Source of the DNA: DATMQA01 sp035566895
Lineage (GTDB): Bacteria; Verrucomicrobiota; Verrucomicrobiia; Limisphaerales; UBA8199
DNA length: 64,000 bases
Assembly (NCBI GenBank): GCA_035566895.1
Contig: DATMQA010000096.1
Location: 6,176-70,175, forward strand
Direction: 5' to 3'
The notes beneath the pieces were generated by a model. It worked only from the letters and a program-made list of their open reading frames with translations. It did no database searches and was not told where the DNA came from. Made by a program: the position numbers and the translations under genes. Positions 56,558 through 64,000 of this stretch are shown one piece after another (positions within the stretch are counted from its first letter, which is position 1; each line of letters begins with the position of its first letter).

Positions 56558-57106
56558 TCACTCTTGCAGTTCCCCGCTCTGCACCTTCTTGGCTACATGG
56601 TTCAGTCCGAGCGCGATTTGTTCGGTTTCCTCCCGGGTGGCATCCGGAGTGAAGATAAGCAGCCCATCGGTGATGTGGGTGGCGATTTTAGGGGCCCCAA
56701 GCCAGCGGCCAGCATTGAGCTTGTCTTCGCCGCGGTTCACAAACTGGCTAAAGAGGGCGATGTGTTTCCCGCGTCCGGCGGCGGTGTATTGCTCCAATAA
56801 CCAGCTTCCCTGGCGGTTAAACTGGACGCTCAGGGCGAACCCGCCGACCGTATCGACCACCTTCGCTTCCTTAACGAGGGCCTCGGTGAGAAAGGGTGCT
56901 TTATTAATGGTGAGCTTCACTACGGGATCGCGATGAACCGTGACTTCTTCGGTTCGACCCATAGGGTCGGGGTTGGCTTCCTGGTAGAGGCGGAGCGTGG
57001 CGAGTTGCTTTTTGCGCTTTCCCTCGGCGGTGTGACATCCGCAAATCAGCCCCGTCGCTATCACCAGCAACAGATAGATGTTGAATCGGTCCCAGCGAAT
57101 CCGCAT
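56558..57106 (-). CDS. Lipoprotein with a SecD-P1-head-like domain
   Basis: 182 residues. Signal segment YLLLVIATGLICGC with the probable lipidated Cys24. The mature part VVKLTINKAPFLTEALVKEA, VDTVGGFALSVQFNRQGSWL, TAAGRGKHIALFSQFV and FTPDATREETEQIALGLN follows the pattern of the head subdomain of the SecD periplasmic P1 domain (T..P.L, GF.L...F, GR..AI, F...EA..LA). No SecD membrane part is present, so it is a stand-alone relative. Role unknown. Confidence 0.7.
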   Translation of the reverse strand: MRIRWDRFNIYLLLVIATGLICGCHTAEGKRKKQLATLRLYQEANPDPMGRTEEVTVHRDPVVKLTINKAPFLTEALVKEAKVVDTVGGFALSVQFNRQGSWLLEQYTAAGRGKHIALFSQFVNRGEDKLNAGRWLGAPKIATHITDGLLIFTPDATREETEQIALGLNHVAKKVQSGELQE

Positions 57107-57148
57107 AGTGCGCCAAACAATCGCATCGCGTTAATAAAGTAAAGAATT

Positions 57149-57259
57149 ATGAGCAAACAATCCAACAAAGTGGAAAAGCGAAAACGTCGGAACGCCTATC
57201 TGAAGCGTAAAAAGGCCGCCGGTAAAAAGCCGGCTTCGGCGCCAGTTCCCGCCGCTTGA
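57149..57259 (+). CDS. Small very basic protein (36 aa)
   Basis: Reads MSKQSNKVEKRKRRNAYLKR, then KKAAGKKPASAPVPAA. Very Lys/Arg-rich, with an Ala/Pro tail; likely binds RNA or DNA. Divergent from the lipoprotein gene and about 215 bp upstream of the large RNA candidate. No SD; start by context. Length and charge suggest a ribosome- or RNA-associated protein, but no family is assigned. Confidence 0.55.
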   Translation: MSKQSNKVEKRKRRNAYLKRKKAAGKKPASAPVPAA

Positions 57260-57474
57260 TTGATCCGGCAGGTAAAACCGGCCCGCGAAACTTCACAGGA
57301 GAACTTGTTCACAAAGCGTTCCCGGGTCGCGGCGGGGCGGTGAATAATTTTTTCGCAGGGTGCGCCGGGTCCCTGATTTTTCAAGGGTGCTACGAATTAT
57401 TCACCGTTTATTCACCGGGTGGATTTGGTGAATAACCTTGTGCATAAGTATCCATTGTCAGGGTACACTACTAT
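57260..57474. other. Region before the large RNA: four TTATTCACC sites
   Basis: No gene seen. Contains GGTGAATAA at 57339-57347, TTATTCACC at 57397-57405 and 57408-57416, and GGTGAATAA at 57427-57435 (two inverted pairs), plus one TGTGCATAA at 57439-57447. Probably the control region of the RNA. Confidence 0.6.
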
Positions 57475-58360
57475 GATAAGCTGTTATCAGTTCATTGAAA
57501 GAACTGAGACGGACGGCGGCGGTCAACAGATTGACGCTGGTCGTCTCAAGGATAATCCCAGGTGACTGGGGAACGGTTGGGCCAGGCTGGTTGGCTCAGC
57601 CCCTCTGAGGCCCGGGCCGCAAGGCCAGGACAGCGGAGGCAGGATTCACCAGTTCCTCTGGCGGCGTTCGCGCGCTGTCAGTACACGCGAAAAAGGAACT
57701 GAGCGATAAGGAGCGATTAGAAACCGCTTCGAGTCGAGTCAGGCAGTCCGGGAGAGTTTCGAACCCGGGCCCATCGCAGTTACCAGAGGGTATCCGGTTG
57801 CTACTGTGGATCAGCACGGGCGAAGGACTCTGGCGGTCTCCGAAAGGAGGTCAGCCAAAGGAAAGACGCCGAAAGGCGGGACAAAGTGAGCTTTCGCACC
57901 GGGGAGGACACGGGGTCTAGGCAGGACCCGTGAAAACCTTCCGAAACGCCGGCGATAGTAAAAACGCTACCGCTGGCCTGTGGATAAAAGGCAACCTGAG
58001 AGCAAGAGGCGAGACCCGTGGCACCGGGCAAACGCGCCGTCAAAAGCGGCGGCTGACCCGGCGCTTAGCGGTGAAGACGCGGACCCAAAGTCGCAGACGT
58101 GTCTTAACCTGGTTCGCAAGCCGGTGGCGCAACCATCAGCCCAAGCGAGCTGAAAAGCCTCACTCAAAATCCAGTGACCGCAAGGCGCTGGACGGCCCTG
58201 CTACGAGGCCGCAGACTCCGCTTGCCGTGGAGAATAGCGTCGGGAAGTTGGCAGCCCCGCCTAGCGGGGCGCCCAATGCCAGCATGGGAAAGAGAGCGTG
58301 GCGAACTCCCATCCCCCATTTGGCCCCTGCTCGACCGCAAGGTCGGGCGGGGGCTTTTTG
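57475..58360 (+). ncRNA. Very large structured non-coding RNA candidate (about 880 nt)
   Basis: No reading frame is protein-like; instead hairpins follow one another. Examples: CAGTTC/GAACTG (57489-57507); GAGAC..GTCTC enclosing GTCAA-CAGA-TTGAC; CCCAG-GTGA-CTGGG; GGCC-GCAA-GGCC; GACAGCG (57629) with CGCTGTC (57673), crossed by AGTTCC (57651) with GGAACT (57694) as a pseudoknot; CTCC-GAAA-GGAG; CGCC-GAAA-GGCG; CACGGG..CCCGTG (57910-57932); CGCCG..CGGCG; GGTT-CGCA-AGCC; GCCCCGC-CTA-GCGGGGC (58254-58270). It ends in a strong terminator. No RNase P, tmRNA, SRP or rRNA signature is recognisable. Size and style recall the GOLLD/ROOL/OLE class of ornate RNAs, but no identity is claimed. Confidence 0.75.
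58322..58360 (+). terminator. Intrinsic terminator of the large RNA
   Basis: GCCCCTGCTCGACC, GCAA loop, GGTCGGGCGGGGGC, then TTTTTG: a 14-bp stem with G-U pairs and a T-tract. Confidence 0.9.
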
Positions 58361-58380
58361 TTTTGGGCGACCGGGGTCAG

Positions 58381-58530
58381 AAAACACCAAATTCCAAACG
58401 CCAAGCTCCAGAAAAACTTCAAAGCTTCAAAGCCGCACGTATTGAAGCTTCTTTCTTTAAGCTTTCCTGGAATTTGGATTTTGGAATTTGGTGTTTTTTC
58501 CTGGAGCCTGGTGGTTGGAATTTGGATTTT
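58381..58530. repeat. Inverted pair of CACCAAA-family heptamer arrays before cysK
   Basis: Forward steps CACCAAA, TTCCAAA, CGCCAAG, CTCCAGA, AAAACTT, CAAAGCT (58385-58426), a spacer of about 45 bp, then inverted words (GGAATTTGG, TTTGGAATTTGGTG, CTGGAGC, TTGGAATTTGG). The forward half matches the copies at 26045 and 53065. Confidence 0.85.
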
Positions 58531-58618
58531 TTCCCGCTTGCGTTGTCCACTTGCCTCGCTACATTTTCCAGACTCAATGGACAGCAACTGTAAACAAAAC
58601 CACTAACGCACTTTTCTT

Positions 58619-59602
58619 ATGGGACGCATCTACAACAACATCGTCGAGACCGTTGGCCGCACCCCACTGGTTCGTTTGAATAAAGTTACTGACGGCGCGC
58701 CCGCCACGATCCTGTTGAAATGTGAATTCTTCAATCCGTTAGGCAGCGTCAAGGACCGCATTGGCATGTCCATGATCGAGGATGCGGAGCGTCGGGGTAT
58801 ACTCAAGAAGGAAACGGTGATTATCGAGCCGACCAGCGGGAATACGGGGATCGCCCTGGCCTTTGTCGCGGCGGCCAAAGGTTATCAGCTTATCCTCACG
58901 ATGCCGGAGACGATGTCATTGGAGCGGCGCACGTTGCTGGCGATGCTGGGCGCAAAGTTGGTCCTCACACCTGGCACCGAAGGCATGAAGGGCGCCATTG
59001 CCAAGGCCGAGCAATTGGCGAAAGAAACGCCCAATTCCTGGATTCCTCAGCAGTTCGACAACCCGGCAAACCCCGAGGTCCATCGCAAGACCACCGCGGA
59101 AGAGATTTGGGATGATACCGATGGCAAAGTCGACATTCTGATTTCGGCTGTCGGTACCGGGGGCACGATCACCGGCTGCGTTGAGGTGATCAAGCCGCGT
59201 AAAGCTTCTTTCCAGGCCATCGCCGTCGAACCGAAGGATTCACCGGTGATTTCTCAGACGCTAGCCGGCCAGCCCGTCAAGCCCGGCCCGCACAAAATTC
59301 AGGGGACCGGCGCCGGGTTTGTGCCGAAGAACCTGCATCTGAAGGACTCAAAGGGCAATCCGCAGATTGTCGAGTGCATCCAGGTGACCAACGACGACTC
59401 ATTCGCCATGGCGCGTCGTTTGGCCAAAGAGGAGGGCATCCTCGCCGGGATTTCCTCGGGTGCCAACGTCTGGGCGGCGATTCAAGTGGCCAAACGGCCC
59501 GAGAACAAGGGCAAGACGATTGTGACGGTGGCCTGCTCGACCGGCGAGCGTTACCTCAGCACCCCCTTGGCGGCAGATGCCCGGGCCCAGGTCGGTGGTT
59601 AA
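58619..59602 (+). CDS. cysK: Cysteine synthase A
   Basis: 327-residue fold-type II PLP enzyme making cysteine from O-acetylserine and sulfide. PLP Lys45 in NPLGSVKDRIGM; substrate loop PTSGNTGIALA; phosphate loop VGTGGTITG; C-terminal SSGANVWAA. Alone between the heptamer repeat and rho. The ATG has only a weak ribosome-binding site upstream. Confidence 0.96.
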   Translation: MGRIYNNIVETVGRTPLVRLNKVTDGAPATILLKCEFFNPLGSVKDRIGMSMIEDAERRGILKKETVIIEPTSGNTGIALAFVAAAKGYQLILTMPETMSLERRTLLAMLGAKLVLTPGTEGMKGAIAKAEQLAKETPNSWIPQQFDNPANPEVHRKTTAEEIWDDTDGKVDILISAVGTGGTITGCVEVIKPRKASFQAIAVEPKDSPVISQTLAGQPVKPGPHKIQGTGAGFVPKNLHLKDSKGNPQIVECIQVTNDDSFAMARRLAKEEGILAGISSGANVWAAIQVAKRPENKGKTIVTVACSTGERYLSTPLAADARAQVGG

Positions 59603-59925
59603 TCTTAATCGTAATCTCAAGGGCTAATCCGCACCCGGTTCGTCATCTGAAACGGGGTTTGTTGCTGACAGACCGGCAGCCGACGGGGGCACGTATTTAG
59701 GGACAATTCGCCTGGTTTTGCCGGGATTAGCTACGATAAAAAACTTGAAAAAAGTAGTTGCGCCCGCGCCGCTTCGCAGCTAAAGAATAGGTGTAGCGAA
59801 GGTTCGTTAGCTGCGGGGCGGTAAGCAGTTTCTTGTCAGCCGGCGCAGCGGCTTCCCAATGTTCGAAGTTCTAAATGGGTTTCGGGGATAAATTCTAGAA
59901 AGCCTTCGACCACACACTGATAAGT
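59603..59925. other. cysK-rho intergenic region with a long hairpin
   Basis: No gene seen. At 59769-59783 and 59807-59821 the sequences CCGCTTCGCAGCTAA and TTAGCTGCGGGGCGG form a 15-bp stem (two G-U pairs) with a 23-nt loop, about 105 bp before rho. It could be part of a rho leader involved in autoregulation. Confidence 0.45.
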
Positions 59926-61074
59926 ATGAGTGCAGCAACAAAGACTGATAATCACAATACAGCCACGGCCGAACAATACGGCTCCGGCTACCTGGAGATC
60001 TCCGAAAAAGGGTTCGGGTTTCTGCGGACCGCCGAAAACCATTTCCACCCCAAACCCAGCGACATCTTCGTCACGCCCGACACCATTAAACGGAGTTTTC
60101 TGCGGGAAGGCAGCCTGGTCGAAGGGCCCACCCAGCCGCCGCACCGGGGCAACAGCCCGCAACTCAAAGCGGTTGATAAGGTCAACGCCATGCCCTTCGA
60201 CGAGTACACCAAATCGGTGCGATTCGAGAACCTGACAACCATCGACCCGATCGAGAAATTCAGGCTGGAAACCAGCCCGGACCTGATCGAGACGCGCGTC
60301 ATCGACATGGTCACGCCGCTGGGCAAAGGCACGCGCGGCTTGATTGTCGCGCCGCCGCGCACGGGCAAAACCACTATTTTGAAACAAGTCGCCAACGCCA
60401 TCACGGCCAACCATCCCGAGGTGCATGTGATGGTGCTGCTGATCGACGAGCGTCCCGAGGAAGTGACTGATTTCCAGCGTTCGGTGAAGGCCGAGGTGGT
60501 GGCTTCCTCCAACGACCAGGACCTGGAAACCCACGTGCGGCTCTCGCGATTCATGATCGAGCGCTGCCGGCGGATGGTCGAGGCAGGCAAAGATGTCTTT
60601 GTGCTGCTGGATTCTATCACCCGGGTGGCCCGGGCGTACAACAGTGTTCATGGCGGCAGCGGGCGCACCATGACGGGCGGCGTCGATGCCCGCGCGTTGG
60701 AAATACCGCGCAAAATGTTTGCCTCGGCGCGCAAAATCGAGGAGGGCGGTTCGTTAACAATCATCGCCACCGCCCTGGTGGATACCGGTTCGCGGATGGA
60801 CGAGTTGATCTTCCAGGAATTCAAAGGCACCGGCAATATGGAACTGATTCTGGACCGCAAACTTTCCGACCGCCGTTTGTTCCCCGCCATCGATATTCCC
60901 AAGAGCGGCACGCGCAAGGAAGAGAAACTCTTTCCCAAGAACCAGATCGACGCCGTGCGGAAGCTGCGCCGAATGATGGTGGACCTTAACCCGGTCGAAG
61001 CCATGGAAACTTTGGTGGCCGCGCTCAAGAAACACAAAACGAACGACGAATTGCTCGCCAAGCTGATGGTCTGA
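59926..61074 (+). CDS. rho: Transcription termination factor Rho
   Basis: 382-residue RNA-dependent hexameric ATPase. RNA-binding cold-shock-like domain first (GYLEISEKGFGFLRTAENHF, DIFVTPDTIKRSFLREGSLV), then the motor domain with P-loop VAPPRTGKTTILKQ (141-154), VLLIDERPEEVTDFQRSV, the Q-loop/R-loop regions LDSITRVARAYNSVHGGSGR and TGGVDARALEIPRKMF, and FKGTGNMELILDRKLSDRRL. Slightly short for Rho (about 420) because the N-terminal helix bundle is reduced to about 15 residues. Confidence 0.97.
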   Translation: MSAATKTDNHNTATAEQYGSGYLEISEKGFGFLRTAENHFHPKPSDIFVTPDTIKRSFLREGSLVEGPTQPPHRGNSPQLKAVDKVNAMPFDEYTKSVRFENLTTIDPIEKFRLETSPDLIETRVIDMVTPLGKGTRGLIVAPPRTGKTTILKQVANAITANHPEVHVMVLLIDERPEEVTDFQRSVKAEVVASSNDQDLETHVRLSRFMIERCRRMVEAGKDVFVLLDSITRVARAYNSVHGGSGRTMTGGVDARALEIPRKMFASARKIEEGGSLTIIATALVDTGSRMDELIFQEFKGTGNMELILDRKLSDRRLFPAIDIPKSGTRKEEKLFPKNQIDAVRKLRRMMVDLNPVEAMETLVAALKKHKTNDELLAKLMV

Positions 61075-61243
61075 GCCGGGGTAGGCTCGCAGCTATATGG
61101 GTGGTGTGGGGGGCTTGACCGCCGCTGGATTACAGTGTTCTCCGGGTTACAGCGGTGAAACGAGTTCCGCGGTTGCAGAGGAAAATCCCTGCCCGCATCC
61201 GTTCCAACCAGCTAACGTTGCAACGCTCTAACGCTTCCACTTT

Positions 61244-62266
61244 ATGGGGTTTCCGGGCAACCATACGAAATCCACTGCCCCGACTGCTCGCGCTCGCCCG
61301 CCCCTGGAGCGAATGCTGCGGATCCACCAGGCCATTCAGTCCGGGGCCTATCCGAACGCCACCAGCCTGGCGGTCGAACTGGAGGTCAGTCCCAAATCCA
61401 TCCATCGCGACCTGGAGTTTATGCGGGACCGGCTGGATTTGCCGCTGGAGTTTGACTACGCCCACCGTGGCTTCCATTACACCGAGCAAGTCAATGCGTT
61501 CCCGACGGTGCAGATGACTGAGGGCGAACTTTTCGCGCTCGTGGTAGCGGAAAAAGCTCTCCAACAGTATCGCGGCACCAGTTTCGAGAAACCGCTGTTG
61601 AGCGCCCTCAGAAAAATGGAGGAATCCCTGCCCGAAACCATTTCTCTCGACCTGGCCGATGTGGACCGGACCATCTCGTTCCGCACCCGCGCGGAGCCGG
61701 TCCTGGACCTGCGCGTCTTCGACCTTTTAGCCAAGGCGACAACGGCGCGCCAGCAGCTTGAATTGACATATCGCAAACCTGGGCACCCGGAAACCGAACA
61801 GCGGGTTGTCGATCCCTATCATCTGGCCAACATTAACGGCGAATGGTTCCTCTTCGCTTACGACCACCTTCGCCAGGACATTCGCACCTTCGTTCCCGCG
61901 CGCATCAAAAGCGTGCGGCGCACCGGCAAAACCTTTGCCCGGCGGCAAAAATTCTCGCTGGAACAGCGATTGCGCGACAGTTTCGGCGTGCAATCCGGGC
62001 AGGGCAAATTTGGAGTGATCATCCGGTTCAACCCGCAGGTGGCGGATTATATTCGGGAGAAGAAATGGCACGATTCACAGCGATTGCGTGAGTTGAAGAA
62101 CGGGGGTGTCGAGTTGCGGCTCAAGCTCTCCGGCCTCTCGGAAATCGAGCGCTGGGTTCTGAGCTGGGGGGGCAATGCCGTTGTCGTGAGACCCGTCGAA
62201 CTCGCGGTTTCGGTCCAGCAGGCCGCCCGCAGAATTCTCGGGCAAAAAGAGCGCTCTCAATTGTAA
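61244..62266 (+). CDS. WYL-domain transcriptional regulator
   Basis: 340 residues. N-terminal helix-turn-helix (RMLRIHQAIQSGAYPNATSL, AVELEVSPKSIHRDLEFMRD) and a C-terminal WYL domain (RVVDPYHLANINGEWFLFAY, DHLRQDIRTFVPARIKSVRR) followed by a WCX-like end (WVLSWGGNAVVVRPVELAVS). Such regulators sense nucleic acid or small ligands and control DNA-damage or defence genes; its target is not apparent here, as no operon partner is adjacent. Confidence 0.88.
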   Translation: MGFPGNHTKSTAPTARARPPLERMLRIHQAIQSGAYPNATSLAVELEVSPKSIHRDLEFMRDRLDLPLEFDYAHRGFHYTEQVNAFPTVQMTEGELFALVVAEKALQQYRGTSFEKPLLSALRKMEESLPETISLDLADVDRTISFRTRAEPVLDLRVFDLLAKATTARQQLELTYRKPGHPETEQRVVDPYHLANINGEWFLFAYDHLRQDIRTFVPARIKSVRRTGKTFARRQKFSLEQRLRDSFGVQSGQGKFGVIIRFNPQVADYIREKKWHDSQRLRELKNGGVELRLKLSGLSEIERWVLSWGGNAVVVRPVELAVSVQQAARRILGQKERSQL

Positions 62267-62470
62267 CCTGTACTGTCATCTCTGTGGGCGCGGCTCTCAT
62301 GGTTAGGATTGAGTTAGGATTTGCGAGGTTTTCGGTCCATTGCTCTTATGCTCCATCCAGTCAACACCGTGCAATTCCACCTTGCCCTTTATGGCCGCCT
62401 AACTTTTGCATCAAGGCTGGGGCACACACCCCAATGCGCAGTCAGCACTCTGCGAGAGATATTCTCCCGC

Positions 62471-62662
62471 ATGGAAATTCACAGGAACCAGGAAAGGGAA
62501 CTTCCTGACTGGGAGGAGCGACGGCAGATTCTGCATTGGGCGGGATTAGTTCTGGCCAAGGCGCGAGCCTTGGTGGAGCGCCTGGACCAAACAGAGAAAG
62601 AGCTCAATTGGAGTGCACCGGAAACGCAGAGCAAGGGTTTCACTTGGATTTGGCGACAATAA
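62471..62662 (+). CDS. Possible small helical protein (63 aa), antisense overlap
   Basis: From ATG 62471: MEIHRNQERELPDWEERRQI, LHWAGLVLAKARALVERLDQ, TEKELNWS. The pattern is a good amphipathic helix. Its last 117 bp overlap, on the opposite strand, the poorly conserved tail of the hydrolase gene, so only one of the two may be coding there. Confidence 0.4.
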   Translation: MEIHRNQERELPDWEERRQILHWAGLVLAKARALVERLDQTEKELNWSAPETQSKGFTWIWRQ

Positions 62663-63496
62663 CGATTGCGGAATTGCAATCGGCACCGGTCCGATTCCAG
62701 GGCATTGCGGAGGGCATTGGTCGTGCGTAATCCATTTCACCACTTGCTCAGCAGACGCTTCCGGGGCCGTGGCCAACACGTTGTGGTCGGCTCGCCAGAT
62801 GATTTTGAAAGCGCGCAGCGCCGGACAGTTTTTCTTTAACCAACGACGGACCCAAATCCAAGGAACAATCGGGTCTAGCGCGCCGGTAAGGGCGTAAACC
62901 GGCAACGAAGTCTGTTGCGCAATTCGTCGCGGATCATTTTGTGCCACCAGGCCAAGGCGATGCTGGGCGGCCTGTTTGTCCTCCAGCGTGCGCCGGGCGA
63001 TGAATTCCTCCATGCTCTTCCGCACCTCCGGAGAATGCCGGTAGCGAAACCGCGCGACGCTCGCGTAACCGGCCAGAAGGGGCTTGAGCAAACGCATTGA
63101 AACGCCACCAGTCAGGTGCTGCGCAAACCGGGCAGCCAAGGGTGTCGGATGACGCGCGAAACCACCCGCCAGGATGATGCTCTCAATTTGGAACCGTTTA
63201 CGGGCGGCCATCGACCACACCACCTGCGAACTGAATGATTCACCCAGCAGCCAGCCGGCGGTAATTCCGGCAGCCGCCAGGGCCTTTTCAACACCGGCAG
63301 CATAGTCATCCAGCGACCAGCTCAAGGTGCGTGGATAGGTCGCTTCCACGAAGCGCATCCGCCCGGCCAGGGCCCGCCGGAAGCTGGCGACCAGTGTCCA
63401 GTCCCCGTGCAGGCCGGGAAGGTAGATGAGAGTCGGCAGGGCAGGGGAACCGTGCACCCGGAGTTCCACTTTTTCTATTGTCGTCATTGTTTGCAA
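62546..63496 (-). CDS. Alpha/beta hydrolase
   Basis: 316 residues, serine hydrolase fold: YLPGLHGDWTLV (oxyanion), nucleophile region AGWLLGESFSSQVVWSMAAR with Ser in GESFS, acid region VYALTGALDPIVPW, and a His in RADHNVLATAP. The last 45 residues look non-conserved and overlap a plus-strand ORF. It follows the acyl-ACP-synthetase-like gene after about 60 bp on the same strand, so a lipid-related role is possible. Confidence 0.82.
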   Translation of the reverse strand: MQTMTTIEKVELRVHGSPALPTLIYLPGLHGDWTLVASFRRALAGRMRFVEATYPRTLSWSLDDYAAGVEKALAAAGITAGWLLGESFSSQVVWSMAARKRFQIESIILAGGFARHPTPLAARFAQHLTGGVSMRLLKPLLAGYASVARFRYRHSPEVRKSMEEFIARRTLEDKQAAQHRLGLVAQNDPRRIAQQTSLPVYALTGALDPIVPWIWVRRWLKKNCPALRAFKIIWRADHNVLATAPEASAEQVVKWITHDQCPPQCPGIGPVPIAIPQSLLSPNPSETLALRFRCTPIELFLCLVQALHQGSRLGQN

Positions 63497-63497
63497 T

Positions 63498-63518
63498 GGT
63501 GAAACGTGAAAGGTGAAG
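63498..63518. repeat. Heptamer repeat GGTGAAA/CGTGAAA, 3 units
   Basis: GGTGAAA, CGTGAAA, GGTGAAG directly upstream of the hydrolase start, with an inverted TTTTACG at 63542-63548. Related to 34558-34599. Confidence 0.75.
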
Positions 63519-63559
63519 AAGAGATTCTGCCAAGACTCACATTTTACGCCTCGAGTGTT

Positions 63560-64000
63560 TCAATTCATCCTTTCCAGTTCACGGTGGTTTAACTTGCCGC
63601 TGCCCAGGCGGGGCAGTTCGTGCAGGAGTTTGATTTCTCGCGGGACCGCGAGGTTGCTCAGCCCGCGCGCCCGAATCGCCTCCCGTGCCTGGTCCAGAGT
63701 GAGCCTCGGGTCATTGGTAACCGCAATCAGCTTTTCCCCTTTGGCCTCATCGGGCTTGCTGATGATTGCGATGGCGAATTTTGCGCCGTAGTGGGGAAAC
63801 GCGCCGGCCAGAAGGTCCTCCACGGCGGTGAGGCTGACCATTTCGCCGCTGACTTTGGCAAAACGCTTCAGCCGACCGAGAATATAGAGGAAACCGTCGG
63901 CATCCACTTTGGCGATATCACCCGTATCGTACCAGCCGCCCAGGCGCTGAAACGTCGCATTCGCGTCGGCATTCAGATAACCCTTCATCACGTTCGGCCC
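63560..64000 (-). CDS. AMP-binding acyl-ACP/CoA synthetase, C-terminal part (5' end outside window)
   Basis: The visible 147 residues are the end of an adenylate-forming enzyme: GGWYDTGDIAKVDADGFLYI, LGRLKRFAKVSGEMVSLTAV (hinge and A8 loop), and LPRLGSGKLNHRELERMN with the catalytic Lys. The A8 sequence with 'KVSGEMVSL..VE' resembles Aas, the acyltransferase/acyl-ACP synthetase of phospholipid turnover. Upstream domains are not visible. Confidence 0.8.
   Translation of the reverse strand, partial: GPNVMKGYLNADANATFQRLGGWYDTGDIAKVDADGFLYILGRLKRFAKVSGEMVSLTAVEDLLAGAFPHYGAKFAIAIISKPDEAKGEKLIAVTNDPRLTLDQAREAIRARGLSNLAVPREIKLLHELPRLGSGKLNHRELERMN

Noticed and set aside
57740..57780. tRNA-like TTCGAACCC segment
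   Set aside because: It sits in a CCGGG/CCCGG hairpin of the large RNA; no acceptor stem, anticodon arm or CCA fits around it.
57339..57987. Chromosomal replication origin
   Set aside because: Two consensus DnaA boxes (57439, 57979) and four near-boxes, but no AT-rich unwinding region, no dnaA or dnaN nearby, and the second box lies inside an RNA hairpin region; two consensus boxes in 64 kb are expected by chance.
57930..58445. Protein gene of 171 codons inside the large RNA region
   Set aside because: Arg/Lys-rich, no ribosome-binding site, and the sequence is explained by RNA hairpins and the terminator; the tail is the heptamer repeat.

Overview
The window looks like chromosome from a free-living, GC-rich (about 60%) member of the Verrucomicrobiota, probably a Pedosphaera/Limisphaerales-type soil or sediment bacterium. 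The evidence is indirect: paired secreted proteins with the N-terminal motif [20 protein letters not shown] and a C-terminal 'H..G.NLSF.DGH.EHW' tail, a TAT-exported Gfo/Idh/MocA oxidoreductase, large Ig/LamG and FG-GAP secreted proteins, a membrane pyrophosphatase paired with pyruvate phosphate dikinase, and abundant short-word repeats. No rRNA, tRNA or ribosomal protein operon is present to fix the taxonomy.

Layout. 1-2.7 kb: the 5' part of a hybrid sensor kinase on the minus strand, running off the left edge. 2.9-8.6 kb: an accessory stretch of small overlapping unknown genes, a DUF6573-like gene broken by an in-frame TGA, a probable one-base frameshift gene and a decayed phage terminase. 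8.8-13.5 kb: esterase, ClpB, rhomboid protease and a micro-ORF; a 20-unit 8/9-bp repeat array lies in front of clpB. 13.5-20 kb: small winged-helix-like protein, oxidoreductase, PPDK and a KdgK-like sugar kinase, with a pseudoknotted RNA candidate between the last two. 20-28 kb: an NRPS-like A-PCP-(TM/beta-helix)x3 protein, GluQ-type synthetase, RmlD-like reductase, N-carbamoylputrescine amidase and a Ser/Thr kinase. 28-36.6 kb: H+-pyrophosphatase, a 730-nt repeat-filled gap, M48 protease/LemA pair and a TPR-sulfotransferase. 36.7-45.8 kb: a giant Ig/LamG secreted protein and a two-component pair (PA14-type sensor kinase plus NarL-type regulator). 46-57 kb: small paralogous proteins, RecN, a secreted trypsin-like protease, an FG-GAP protein, aspartate aminotransferase, two prepilin-like proteins and a lipoprotein. 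57.3-58.4 kb: a very large structured non-coding RNA candidate. 58.6-64 kb: CysK, Rho, a WYL regulator, an alpha/beta hydrolase and the 3' end of an acyl-ACP-synthetase-like gene cut by the right edge.

What stands out. (1) A stretch of about 880 nt (57475-58360) with no credible protein, at least 15 strong hairpins (several closed by GNRA loops), a pseudoknot and an intrinsic terminator: a giant ornate-RNA candidate. (2) A ladder of three interlocked stems followed by a terminator downstream of ppdK. (3) Several repeat classes: REPIN-like doublets (GGAG + hairpin, inverted pair) at 13.9 and 22.6 kb, the second inside a coding sequence; heptamer-periodic elements, some as inverted arrays, inside recN and gluQ and at the 5' ends of several genes, in one case supplying what reads as a signal peptide; decamer and 8/9-mer arrays elsewhere. 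(4) A three-copy 16-bp palindrome, each copy about 155-180 bp upstream of a gene (sulfotransferase, Ig/LamG protein, response regulator), suggesting a local regulon.

All identifications come from reading the sequence and family knowledge; no database search was run.
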